A DNA stretch of 64,000 nt from Austropuccinia psidii (lineage: Eukaryota; Basidiomycota; Pucciniomycetes; Pucciniales; Sphaerophragmiaceae): assembly GCA_023105745.1 (NCBI GenBank), contig JALGQZ010000006.1, positions 64,462,316 through 64,526,315 on the forward strand. The letters run 5' to 3'. The notes under the pieces were generated by a model. It saw only the letters and a program-made list of their open reading frames with translations, had not been told where the DNA came from and made no database searches. Positions 49,019-61,600 of the stretch are shown here, one piece after another. The stretch's first letter is position 1. Each line of letters starts with the position of its first letter. Both the position numbers and the translations under genes were made by a program.

Positions 49019-50360
49019 TTAAGGGACTAATCCATTTTCAAGCCATTTGTTCATGGCTTCAATTCAATAATTACACAATGAAGTTTCCCTCTTGAATTTA
49101 AGCTCTTTTTGAGAATTTTCAAGTCCTAAAATCCTAAATTCATCTTCCTTGTCAGCAAAATCGCTTTTTAAATTTGACTCTGCTAATTCTTGATGAGAGT
49201 TCCTTAGATCCAGTTCATGATGAGATCTCTTTTAATATTCATCTCTTTTTCTCTGATGATTGAGGTACTTCATAATGGAAATATCTTGAAAAAGAAGAAA
49301 TTGATCAATAGTAGCAACTGTTTATAATACTTTTAACTTCTTTGATTTTGGTGGGATGTTATCAATTGGAGCTGATGACAAAGCAAAATATCTCTTCTTA
49401 TGCTGCACTTCAGTGGGAGATGTGTTGAGAGAGGAGATTGAATCAGTTTCGGGGTTTCTTTCTGTAATAGCTATTTGCTTATGGTTTATCTCTTTCTCCA
49501 AATGTTCATTATTTGATTTGTTAAGTGTATGTAGATTGTCTTCTCCAACATTAATATAGGTTTCAATTAAATTTACCACCCTTCTTACTGAATCAGATGA
49601 TTCTAGTGAGATTTTACGCTCTTTACCATTTTACAAAGCATTGTCCCTAAAGTTTACTTCTGATACCCCATCATGATACAAATCAAAAGGTCGAATATTT
49701 TCCCTTTCACCTAAAATTTGTTTCATGTGTTCAAAGCATGGACATCTACTTTCCAATAAATCAGTTAAGCTTTATCTTTATTAATTAATAATTCCAGAAC
49801 CCGTATTAGACTCCCATTGGAAATTTTTATAGAATTTCTTCTTATGTTTGAGCCATTGCTGCTGCGACTTACGGCTGTCTAAGTTGAGATTTCCATTTTG
49901 ATGATTTTCATTCAAATATTGAGCGAAATGATCAAATTCTTGATTTTATGTTAGTTTTTTGATTCTCCAGTATCATTTTTTTGGATCACGAAGCAAATAT
50001 AAAGCCCAAATTAACAAAGATTAGATTTTTAAATGACTAAATGAGTCAAAAATCAATGCACTAACCATTGAAGTTGGACTCATCTTCAAAATATGAAAAA
50101 AATGCTTATAATCCTCCTTGAAAAATTGATAATTCCAAGTTGAATATTGGCTTTCCCTCCTCTCTTTAGAGTGATATATAATATTTCTTTCCTTCATTTG
50201 ATCTTGGGAAAGTTCAGAATTGGTTCAATGGTTTTAATTTTTGTTTTGGGTTACTTGCATCAGATGAGCCAACATTCTCTGACCCTTGGTTGGAATTAGT
50301 TCTAGAAACATTAATGGATCAAAGATAAGTTCATTTAGATGATCCATTGCCTTGAAATGC
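49019..50360 (-). pseudogene. Harbinger accessory protein of element 3, broken
   Basis: Reading from the right: WNYQFFKEDYKHFFHIL near 50130 resembles the Myb/SANT entry of element 1 (NFTRKDYKNI). Then LTDLLESRCPCFEHMKQILG near 49745 is the counterpart of element 1's LCPCFTRMDAIFG. A TAA follows, then an acidic, Asn-rich open stretch 49579-49322 (NLIETYINVGEDNLHTLNKS, ending PPKSKKLKVL-stop). A final coiled-coil stretch (LRNSHQELAESNLKSDFADK, NSQKELKFKREISL) ends at 49019. At least four in-frame stops. Confidence 0.65.
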
Positions 50361-50600
50361 ATTCTGTGGTGCTGAGATCAAAATAATTAAAGATGAAATG
50401 ACAATCAATTGTGAGATTGAGATGAGAAAATATGAAAGGTTTTTTGTAATTGAAAATTAATGTTATGAAGTTGTTGTATTTATAATGTAGTGAGAGAAAG
50501 AAGAATTAGATAGACTTTTTTCAAATTGGATACCACAAGAGGTACCTAATTCGACAATCTAATTTTGAATTTTTGTCCAATTTGAGCTGTCAAATTAGAA

Positions 50601-52364
50601 AAAATTTGAAATTTTTTTAACTAAAAATGAATGTATTTGAATCCCAGTAATAATTTATTAGGGTTCATAATAAAAAAACTTCAAGTAAAAGGATGAAGGA
50701 GATTTCAACCTGAGATATGAACTAAAATGAACATGATCGCAATCTTTTATGTAAAGGTAAAAAATGAAATTGAGCCTGCTTGGAGCTCAAAAAGAACTCC
50801 ATGCGCTAGTTTTGAGCTTCCAACTCAAGCGGAGAGGTATCAATCTATTTCTAAAATTATTTCTCAAATGAAAAAAATATTTATTTCATAAAAAAATGTC
50901 TTTTCTTAGGTTATAATATTTTTACATTAAAAAGGATATACTATTAAATATGGTACTTATTCTAAGTTGGATCAAGATTTTTGTATTTTGATATAAATAG
51001 TTTGATAATTTATTGTCTGTGGCTTGAAAAAGTGTATTTTAATCAAGCGAAAAATATCCTGACTTTCTTTTGCATTTCAAATTTTTCAAATAATCATTTT
51101 AATTGAAGAAAAACTACAGAAGACATAAAATAAAATGAAAAATAATTCAAAATAATAATAATTTCTGAAGGAAGAATGATCAAAAGTCATCAAATTGATA
51201 GAAAAAATAACTTGAATCATTAAATAAGGCTATTTAAAAGATTTCATTGAGGGTTAAAACAAATATTTTTGAAATTCAATCAACCAATTTTAAAATTGAA
51301 AGGTTTATATATACAACAAGGGATACCATAGCCTCTGGAAACAAAAATAAATAAATAATGAGTTGATTTTGTGTATATATAAAGTAAATTTCATATGAAT
51401 CGATTGAAAATAATTATATTTATTTCCTTAATGGGTTTATACTCAAAAACAGATCTCAAGGCTGGATGTCAGTATTATATTTAGTTAAATATTTGAGCTA
51501 GTTTTACATGCATCCTGGGATTGATATTCCTTATGAGAAAGAAGTTTAGGTTTGGTTACAATATTCCGAATGCATTAATTAATATTCTATGTCTAAATTA
51601 CAATAAATTTGAAATTATATTATATTTTACTTGATATAGATTAAAAAAAAGTATAACTAAATATAAGATAATATTATCAAATATGAAATTTTCTGAGATT
51701 ATTTGACAGAATATTTTATCTCCCCCTTTTCAATTTAAAAAATCATAATTGATTGTGAATTTTGAAAAATCAAATATAATAGTGCATGTCAAAACTACAA
51801 ATTCCCAAGGCTTTTTCATAAAATGAACACCTCAAGAGGTGTGGTTTTTTGAGGTACAAAAAACTGGGAGTTTAAAGTACAAATCCCATATTTTCATATA
51901 ATAAAATCCGACTTTTAGCCTCACTGGAAGCATCATTGCTTATCAACACCTCAGAAGTGCATGTATAATTTCATATATTTTTTTTGAGATTGAATAAAGT
52001 CTAAATATAGTAGAAAGAACTTTGGGTATTTTTTTTCAATTCTCATATTCTTAACACATTTAAGCAATTAAAATTTAAAAGGTTTCAGGAATATTACCTT
52101 TACTTCAGAATTTAAAATCATCTAATCTTATGGATGAGATTCAATCTGATAATGATTTATATATCCCTATTATATATGATAATAATATAAAGATTCATTA
52201 AGCTCCACAAAAGAAATCCTTTACATTACATATATAACTTGAATGACTTAAAAATACTTATCATCTGAAAAGTTCTGACAACATTTTAACACAAAAAATA
52301 ATTCATCTTTAACATTGGTTATCAAAATCAACAAGGATAAAACACTTTGAAATTCCTCACAAAA
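50601..52364. other. AT-rich spacer, possible left part of element 4
   Basis: No gene recognised. The last few hundred bases may hold the degraded N-terminus of the next transposase. GAGCTC-containing inverted segments occur near 50785-50830. Confidence 0.4.
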
Positions 52365-53214
52365 AAAACAATGGGATCCTGTAATGAAACTGGCTACAAC
52401 ATTCACAAGGTTTCAATCAAATTGTAACTTTGTTTGAAATGAGCCATGGTGATATTGTTTTTTACACTCAAAATATAAATTATCTATTAATAAGCTCAAA
52501 GAATAGAAGCATGAATTTTTAGCTAAAAGATAAAAATAAAAGAGAAATTTCTGAATTTATACAGGCTAAAGGCTTTCCTGGTTGCATTAGATTTTCTGAT
52601 GGGAGTCTAATCCCTTCATCTTAACAGCACCTCAAAGTTTCTAAAGCTTATTTTGACTGCAAGAAGAGGTAGTATATTTGAATGTTTGAATATTTAAATA
52701 TTAATCAGTTTTTACTAATTCCCCAACATTTAGGTATTCTACATCCATACATCTTGTTTTTGATGTAAAAAAATACATTTTCCTAAATGTTGGAATTATT
52801 GACTCACTTCCTGATTCAAATTTATATAAAAATATGAAAGATATAGCAAAAACAAGGAGATTTTATTAAAAAGATTATTATTTAATAAAAAATTTAGATT
52901 ATGTAATCTTACCATGAATGTTTCCACATTATAAATGGATTTCAGTAAAGAATAATGAAACCAGGTCTTTAAATTACTGGTTACACAAATCCCAGTTAAT
53001 AATTAAGCATGAAATAGGGATTTTGTGATTTTCTCTAAGGTATATCCTCAATAAAATGAGTTATAATAAATGAATACAATATTTTTTTAGATTTGTGGTT
53101 TCATACATTATTTTACATGATATGTTGGCACAAATAAGAGATCAATGGTTTTATATGTATAAAAATGATAATCCAGTGTATGTGAAGAAACTATATGAAC
53201 TAGAAATTGTATAA
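52365..53214 (+). pseudogene. Harbinger DDE transposase remnant, element 4
   Basis: Order of recognisable pieces: QWDPVMKLATTFTRFQSN, EMSHGDIVFYTQNINYLL, REISEFIQAKGFPGCIRFSD (52550-52600; the Asp of FSDGS is the first catalytic residue), then KAYFDCKKR, a GT-AG intron at about 52670-52734, YSIYIHLVFDVKKYIFLNVG, and IIKHEIGIL near 53005 at the third-acid position. The block VSYIILHDMLAQIRDQW (near 53110) is the usual C-terminal helix. Stops at several points, ending with a TAA at 53212. More eroded than elements 1-3. Confidence 0.7.
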
Positions 53215-53366
53215 GATCTGATAGATATTCATTAACATGTTAAATCAATAGCTTTTGCTTGGAAAGATAATAATTAATAAAGTTTCATTTTTTTCATTTA
53301 TTTATGAAGAAACTTGAATTACAAATAGGTTAAAGTGGAGTTAAATGACACAAAATATATTACTTA

Positions 53367-55523
53367 TGTGAGCCTGTGAGGTATGTATGACATACCCATA
53401 AGGCCACAAATGATTTTATATACAGCTGATTTTGTTTTAAACAGATGTTTCAATTGAATTCAAAATCAAAATAACAAAAAATAAGCATAACTTTTTTTGG
53501 ATAAACAAAGCTGTAAATATTATTTCATTTTTGGATTCTACACCAAAAATAACCTAGGGTACACTTACAGGGCGTTATACCCAAAAAAGCTTATTTCTTA
53601 TGTTATTGGAAGATTTAAGAATCTCACAGTACTAATGTAGCTTTTTTAACATTTTTTTAAAAAATTGTTAAATTTAAGCTTAAATAAACTTAAAAGTAAA
53701 GTTGCATAAGGTTATGCAAACTTACCAAAATTTTAGTTAAAATTGAGGTGTTATGTATATTTACTGAATCAGCTAAGAATTTGCCATACAGAATTTAAAT
53801 CCTACGTGAGCTCAATTTAAAAGTGTTTAAGGCCATAGTATGGCTTTAAATAAATAAAAGGGCAAAATCCATGCAAAAGGGTGGGACAAAGGAAAAAGAC
53901 CAAACAGAGCTGGGGTACCCAGCTTTTTGGATCTGCAAGGATTCAATTGAGGCTTTCCACCTGTATTGGAGGATTTTTGACCTTATTCAAAACCTTAAGA
54001 TTAGACTTTGATCCAACTTTAAGGTTTAAACTGGTTTTATCCCAATTTGGACAGGAATTTCAAGCTGCCAAAGGGTAAATCCCGATATGCAGGCTTAAAA
54101 TTAAAGTTTTGAGACCTGTCAAATCTTAAAAAGCTTAAATAACCACAAAACTTTAAGGTTACAAGCCTTAAAGCCTTATCAAAAGTTAAGGTTTAGCATT
54201 TATTTCTATTTTACATGGAAAAATAGTAATAACTTCAAAAATTCATTAAAAATCCAATTCTTAATGGATTTGCTTGAAAACTTCACACAGCTTAGAATTT
54301 AATATTGTCTTTATTTAAATCAAATTTTAAGTATCCTTTATAAGCAGATTTCCTTGGTAATTAGCCTGGAAATTTACTCTTTTAATTATACTTAAACAAA
54401 ATTAAGATTTCTTTAAAAATTAATTAAAAATTGAGTTTAAGAGATTTTTGCTTGAAAATCTATTTTGAAGCTGTTCATGTAATGAGATTTAATTTAAATT
54501 AACTTATTTTATAATCAAACCTTAAATAATTAACTTAAATGAGGATTAAAGCTACTTGGAGTTAAGAATAACACTGGTAACTTTAAATTGGAATTAAAAA
54601 TAAGTTACCTTAAGTTAAGAACCTTATTTTTAAGCATGTCTTTTCAGTTTTGACCTGAGCACGCCCTCTATATCCATTATGAATCATGAGAGATGCTCTG
54701 TAGACATAAAAAGAGTCTTTTCATCACTGTTTTTATCAATTATCAATTATCAATCCAATCATATTAGACATCTAAACAGGTAAAGTTTTATTATATATAA
54801 AATCTTATTATTAAAGTATTTCTTCATTATTTTATTCTTTATAAATATTAAATTGAATAATCAAAATCATAGAAATTAGATTATTGTGGTCATCACCTAT
54901 AATATATTATATTTTATAAGATTATTGTCTTTAAGATATCTTGTAAGATCCACAAGTTCCTTTCAAAAACGCTTTAATCATATTTTTTATTAGAAAAGTT
55001 GTTTTATCTTTCAAAATATTGATTTTTGGCATGTTTTTAACTTATGATAATTGTTTAATATAATAACTGTTGTTGTTTGACTTGTTGTATTGAATTTATA
55101 TTATAAGTAAGTTTTCTCTAAAATTCTATATCTTTTTTATCTATGACTAGTTTTTTTATATAGAATTTTTCTATAAGAATTATTTCTACACAGTGTGTGT
55201 TTCACCTACTTCATAAATAATATTTATATATTATTTATAAGTGGTTAAATATTTATATTTTCCATGTGTAATTGTCTCATTAAGAGCTTTACACTTCTTA
55301 TTGTTATAATTGTCAGTGACTATAACAATAATAGAATAATTATAATTAATTATAATTATTATATTATTATCATTATTATTATTTTTTATATATAACTATT
55401 TTTAATAATTATATTTAAATTTGTGGTTATAATATTTCATTATATTATATTTTTCTACTGAGGACAGTCATAGTACTCTTGATATTCTTACTATTATCAA
55501 GACTTTCATAGACAAACCTTACA
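53367..55523 (+). repeat. Solo LTR, relative of the young gypsy family
   Basis: Begins TGTGAGCCTGTGAGGTATG and ends AAACCTTACA; both termini match the gypsy LTR at 36574 (TGTGAGCCTTTGAG, CAAACCTTACA), as does the early CATACCCATAAGGCCACAAA segment. 2157 bp, internal sequence otherwise well diverged. Flanks ACTTA (53362-53366) and ATTTA (55524-55528) match at 4 of 5, as for an aged target duplication. No internal region or partner LTR nearby, hence a solo LTR left by recombination. It lies between the transposase remnant and the accessory remnant of element 4. The 65-codon frame at 53881 is probably chance. Confidence 0.82.
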
Positions 55524-56244
55524 ATTTACAGCTTTCTATTTTTTGCTATATTTTTATCCTATTTATTTCAATCAATCTGACCATATTATTTTGATTTGAT
55601 TTGGTTAAAATTAATATTAAATTTTTTTACCTAAATTGAACAATTTTCTGTTCATATGTAATGAGAATAAAAAAAGGTAGTTTTATCATGATTGATTAGT
55701 TCAGTAGGAGGTTTGGAATTGTGTTTAATTCTTGATTGAGTATTCAAAAGTATATAAGCTATTCCAGGACTCCTTAAACATTTTATGTCAATTTTAAATT
55801 AAGAGAAGCTCAAACTATGTCTAGAAGGGGAGAATTCTGTTGGGATTGGTTAATAATAATTTTTTGGAATGGAAGAGAATATACCATAACCTCATTAATT
55901 AATATCATTATGATCTTTCTGTGGTCAACTAAAAAAATACTTCTTTAGTTGAAATGAAGTTTGAAGTTTTTTTGGCTCCTTAATGGATTTATTTGAAATA
56001 CATCAAGTTCACCAAATTTTGGTAGTTAAGAATCTTGCATTAAATTTTGATTTTAATCTTCATCCAGTTTATAAAAAGAAAAATTATTAAATAAGGAAAA
56101 CCATCTTAAATTCTTAGTTTTTCCCATGTAAGATTGCATTTTTTGATTTTATAAATATTTAATCAAGGGCTTGAGGAATAAAAAACTATAATCTATGTTA
56201 AAATTAGGAATTCTTCAAAAAATCCAAAATAAATATTATATAAC
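55524..56244. other. AT-rich spacer
   Basis: No gene recognised; by position, the convergent spacer of Harbinger element 4. Confidence 0.4.
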
Positions 56245-56463
56245 TTAAGATTTACCATAATCAGAACCTGCATGAAACCCAATGCCCTTCATTATACCAC
56301 CTGATATATTTATATCAGCTTTGATCTCCTCTTTATGATTGAATAAATTCCTTAATATAGATATAAGATCTTTTATTATATGAAAGGCTGGAGTAGGATC
56401 ATCAAAAGGTGATATTTCATAAATAAAAACTTTTAAGGAGGGTTTCTGTGTTCCATTAATCAT
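56245..56463 (-). pseudogene. Possible Harbinger accessory fragment, 72 aa
   Basis: A protein-like frame with KVFIYEISPFDDPTPAFHII, NLFNHKEEIKADINISGGIM and GIGFHAGSDYGKS before a TAA. It lies to the right of the element 4 transposase on the opposite strand, where the accessory gene should be. The GxGFxAGxxxGKS ending resembles a motif I associate with rust Harbinger partner proteins, but that is from memory. No upstream continuation found. Confidence 0.4.
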
Positions 56464-57259
56464 GAAATAAGTTTTATTAAGGGAGCCTATTTCTGTAATT
56501 CTTTACCAATTTTTATTTCCTTCTTTTTTACAAATTGAAATAGTGGAAAAATTTCTGTAACAGATTTTTGATAATCAAATTTATGAGTTTATTTCCTTAC
56601 TATAAGGAATATGATATATTTGGTCTCAAGTAAGAAATATTTTCTAATTGAGTTTTTATATTATCTTGATGTTCTATATTTGGTTTAGTCTCAAAAATTA
56701 GATAAGAAGGTTAAATATTTCTTCATCATCTTTAAAATTGGTCTGATTATTTAATAAATTTAGTTTATTCCTAACCATGAAATAATCAGATCCCTTTTGA
56801 GAATCAGATATGGAGAAAGTAATTCTTTCAAATTTTAAAAAGAATGTGATTTTTATGGATTGGAATGCCATGGTTATAATTTGTGAGCACCTAATGAAGT
56901 TCCCACCCCTATAAATTGATTTGAAATAGATTATAAAAATGAAATAATAATAATTTACCTGGAAATTCAGTTAAATTCAAAAAATTATAATGAAAAACTA
57001 AAAACAAGGAAAAAAATAATGAGCAAATAAATAAGGGAAACTATATAATTTCATTGAATTTAAAAATAACAATTAATCTGAATTCAAAAGAAAATAATCA
57101 GTTTAAATTCAAGAAAAAAATCAAGCTGAAGTTGGTATAAAGATAGATAGAAGGTATTTTAACTTTATTTGAAAATTTATTCAAAATTTATTTGTAGTTG
57201 AATCACAAATTGATTTATAATTTATTCTATATTGAGGTAACATGGTGATGGGTTTTTTG
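56464..57259. other. AT-rich, nothing recognised
   Basis: Broken frames only, on both strands. Confidence 0.4.
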
Positions 57260-57385
57260 GTAATGATTCCAGCTGGTCGGTCTGACTGGAGTGGGTTGTC
57301 TCGCAGGCAGGGTGCTCTCGGGCAGAGTACCACTAATCTGGCCATCGAGTTTCAGGCTGAGGGATGAAGCTGGAATGGCTAGGCA
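57260..57385. ncRNA. GC-rich structured island, unassigned
   Basis: About 125 bp at well over half G+C inside sequence of roughly a quarter G+C. The ends pair: ATTCCAGCT (57266-57274) with AGCTGGAAT (57368-57376). Inside is a hairpin, GGTGCTCT (57311-57318), loop CGGGC, AGAGTACC (57324-57331), eight pairs with one G-U. No long frame. I compared it mentally with spliceosomal RNAs, SRP RNA and tRNA boxes without a match. It could be a structured RNA gene, a SINE-like remnant or a displaced fragment. Strand unknown. Confidence 0.35.
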
Positions 57386-58439
57386 ACTTTTAGAACTCCA
57401 ACTCGAATTTAAACCAAAAACTTGAAACTATCCAAACCATTCCTGAAGCACTCTCAAGAAACCTGGAGTGAGATAGAAGATTTGGATTGGATATTTCTGA
57501 GAATTTTATAAAATTGATCTTCTTGAATTATTTCACCAAATCTCACATCAATTCACCATGATGATGAATTTTAGAGTAATAAAATAAATTATTCTTTTAA
57601 GAAGAAACATGTTTGATGTTAATGGTGATGAAGATAATGTGGAAGGTAAGGAAGATGATGAAGATGATTAATAAAATTATAAATGCTTCTGAAAAATGAT
57701 TATTCTAATAATAATGAAGATGATAAAAGTTTTCAAAAATAAAATAAAAAGCACTTAAAAAAAAGAGTTCTTATTAAATTAAGTAGTTTTTTTTGATAAG
57801 GAAATAAATTTCAATTCCTAGAATCTTGATCATTGATTAAAAGAAAGGTCATTTGAGATGAGTTTCTCAAGAAAAAAAGCTATAGCTTGAATTGAAAAAG
57901 GGAAATATAATGAAAAAGATTTTTTTTTCAAAGAAGATTAATTGGAGTTAAATTTGATTAAAAAAAAGTTGCACAAAAATATGATAATAAGAATTGGATT
58001 TCAAATTTGAGTGAAAAATTTGAAAAAAAAAATTATGATTTATTTTATTAAAGGAAAATGAATTCATTTCCAAGAAGAAAAGAATAAAAGGTGTTTTTAC
58101 AAGTCGAAATAAAGAAAAATTCAAATTAAATACATCCAAAACAAAAAAAGATCAATGAAATTGTAGCTTAAAATCACTTTTACCACATATGAATGTATAA
58201 TTCATTGAATCAACTAAATTGATTTATATTTAAGCTATAAATATCTATATTTTATTTATAATAACACTCAGATAGGGAATCATGACCAAATTGAATCATA
58301 AACGGTATCTATTTATAAGCTATAAAATCAGAATCACCCTATTTCTACTTGGGAAATCATGAATAACTTGTTATTTATTAATGAAATAATTTTCTCCAAC
58401 TCATAAATAGGCCCATTTAAAATTGAAACTGAAAAATGG
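57386..58439. other. AT-rich, nothing recognised
   Basis: A GATGATGAAGAT-type acidic repeat near 57600-57670 is the only pattern noted. Confidence 0.4.
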
Positions 58440-58650
58440 AGATCCCTTTGGGATCTCTTCTCCTTCAACTCCAATTGCCTATTCAATTTTTATTTTTTGA
58501 ATTATTGTTTCATGTTTTGTTGTTTCTCATCAAACTCCATTTTATTTTGTAATATAACCTCTTCAAACTATCATATTCAAAAAATGTTTTCCTTCTATTC
58601 AAGCCATATTTCCTTATCTAACTCCAATTGAGAAATTAAATCTTATACTT
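58440..58650 (-). pseudogene. Possible coiled-coil fragment (decayed)
   Basis: On the minus strand this reads DLISQLELDKEIWLE, later NKMEFDEKQQNMKQ and LNRQLELKEKRS, with several stops. Heptad-rich, Glu/Lys/Gln-rich sequence like the C-termini of the Harbinger accessory proteins in elements 1 and 3. May belong to element 4's accessory gene or another copy. Confidence 0.3.
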
Positions 58651-61600
58651 GGGCTAAGAAGCATATTTAGTAGGTGAAATTGAAGAAATTATTTATATCC
58701 AAAAAAAAATTGCATTTTTTGGTGAGGAAATATCAATGTAAGTCTTAATTGAACCAATTTTTTCACTCAGGTTTGGGGTAAAATATTTATTCTTTCTTTG
58801 TTCCGATTAAATGGTATATTTGATTGGATTAAAGGTTTAAATTAACCAATGATTGGCTTTAAAAGGTTCATGTTTAATCATAAACACTAATTCCTCATTT
58901 TTGACTTAATTCTAAATGAGCTCAATCGTGATTCAGCAGATAATGAATATTTGTCTGTAACCCCGAGAATTATTACTATTTCAATCATGATTTCAAACTA
59001 AATAGCCCATTAGTTTATTATAAGAGATGATGACTTACCCTCATTGTTTTTATTGCATTTTTCTAATCTTTATTTGAAACTTCTATTTATTGAGAATTAT
59101 ACACTTAAATTGGAGTGATATTGGGTTTCTGGCAAGATAGTGAGTACATTTCCATAAATAATTTATAGATAATTTGAGTATTTTAATCCATTCAATTTAT
59201 ACCTTAATTCTCATTTGAATCAGTTATACCTTCTCCAATAAGGGTTTAAATTTTTTTCTTCTAAATATTTACTTTTTTTATGTTTTCCATTAATCTCAAA
59301 TTCTTCTTGAGCTAAGGCTTAATCTATTATGGGTTTTCTTATTTTAACTCAATTCCAAAAAGCTGAAATATATTATTCTTCAGTAAAGGTCTCCTTTCTA
59401 TGGAGGCTAAACCGCTAGTAAAAAAACATGAATCAAAGCTGGATTTAATTTAGATTCAATTTATCATTGTAAAATACTAACCAAAGAACAAATGACATGA
59501 TGGATTTGGAAGGCTGCATGTGGTCTTCATATGGAAATTTATTGTTTTCAATATGGACAAAGGAATTACTACTTTATTCAAAAAATAAGAAGTAATTATT
59601 TTCAATTAGAAGCAACTTTAAATAATTTATTCAGGAAAGGATGAATCATACATTTAAAAAGAAAGAATAAATATTGATTTCCAATTTGGGTTAGGCTTCA
59701 TATGGAAATCCTAGAGGCCTAAAATTTCTTCAAAATACCAGGGGACTCAGTTTAATTTTCATGCAGTTTACACATAAAAAGCATGGTTTTTTCCTGTGGG
59801 GTTTGATATATTTGACACTCTCTAATAGGTTATTTAAACTAATCAAATCTAGCTTTATATATTATTTTTAGGCAAAAAATTATATGAAAATAATTTTATT
59901 TATGGATTACAAGAACCAATTGTATCTCTAAGGCTCCTAGTAGCTCAATTCCTTAATAGGAAGTTTATTCCGGATCCAATTAATAGAATATAGTAACTTC
60001 ACATATTTTCATGGCCTAAATTGTCCTGTGAGTCTAAATTCACTTCCAAAGGAAAAGAGCCATGAATTATATCTCTCAACATTTTATCTTAATCCTTATT
60101 TAAAACTTCCAGGAATAATTTCTAATTATCGGCAGAATATTATATTTTCATGAAAAAGAAGGATACAGTGTCTATAAACATCTTTATTGACACTTTTTCA
60201 CCTAAAATATCCCTTTCATTTTTAAATGGTACAAAATATTCTCTCCAGTTTCTTTAAAATTTATTATTATAAAATACATTTCAGTACACCAAAGAGTATT
60301 CAAGGCATGACTTAAAATTTATCTTTAATCAAGTCAAACAAATATTCAGCTAATTCTATTCAAATTCAAAGCTTTAAAAATTAAATTGAAGTCGGGAACA
60401 AAGAGGGTTGGGGAGAGTGTTTTTTGTGCTTACATTATAAATGTTGATTTAAAAGTAGAGATTTATGATTATCCATATTAGGAAATTTGGATCAATCGAT
60501 TTATTAAGTTCTAATTACTACTAAAAAGAAATGTTCTGAAATATTTACTATTTATATGGTAGTACATTATTATATATTATTATTTTAATTTCTGACTCTA
60601 TGAATTTCATATATTAAGATCTTAAGAAATTCAAAAAAACTTCCATGATTTGAGGGGAATAGCATGAAATCAATCAGCTTTATTAGGCATAAAATTATAT
60701 CTTTCCAATAAGATATTTATTCTGTTTTATCAAAGGAAGATCTTCCATTTTTACAATCTTTATTACAAAAAATATTGTGAGTTATTTTTACAGAAATATA
60801 CCTAGATTGATCATTTTTTCAAAGAAGCTAAATTTATTTGGCAGATATCTTCATATTCTGATTCACTTTTGAGAATTTTCAATATAAATTTTAAATTCCA
60901 TGTAGAAGTGTTTCAAATTTTACTTATAATAATTTCTCTAATTTTTATATAAACTCCCTCAATATAAAAGCTTAAGTATGATCTTTTATTGAATAAAAAC
61001 TTTTTTATTTTTCATCAAGACTTATGAAAAGATTTGATATTATTTCGAGTTTTTCAAATGTTAATAGTTGTGGTTTAAAGCATTAGGATCTTTTCTAATA
61101 ACCAGAGAATTTTTATCATAAGCAATTAAATAAAGGTTGTCTACTTTTGCTTATATACCACTAAGAGAGAACGCTATAATTCCAGATAAAAATAAGAGCT
61201 AAATAGATAATATTATTTATCAAAAGATGATAAAGGTAAATTTTTCAATCACTCGTTGAATATTGAAGTCTTTATTCCAAAAATTCTTGCTATAGAAAAT
61301 ATAATCTCAAATATTTTAATGTTTGGAAATTTTCCATTTTTCCCCATTTTTAAGTATGTTTGCTTCTTAATTGGAAGTATCTAATACACATAATAAACGC
61401 TCTTACTCTAATCTATTAACTATCTTGAGCATTATTTTGATATAAATATTTCATAGTAGGCGTATACAGGTATATTATGGTAACTTCAATTAATTGAGCT
61501 CATTAGGAAACCAAATGATTGGATCCTTAATTTTGTATCTTTTTCCTTGTAATGATTCTCTTGCTAAAGGTGCCACACAATCAAAAATTATAATTTATTT

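Larger units (their letters stand above)
47432..50600. mobile_element. PIF/Harbinger element 3, left end cut off
   Basis: Transposase on + (left) and accessory gene on - (right), convergent as in elements 1 and 2 but inverted as a unit. The transposase ATG lies only 34 bp from the end of the LTR array, so the element's left inverted repeat must have been separated or lost. An inverted motif CTAATTCGACA (50546-50556) and TGTCAAATTAG (50588-50598) may be subterminal sequence at the right side. End not determined. Confidence 0.65.

Noticed and set aside
53881..54078. 65-codon frame within the solo LTR
   Set aside because: LTRs of the related family have no coding frame at this place; likely chance in a locally GC-richer patch.
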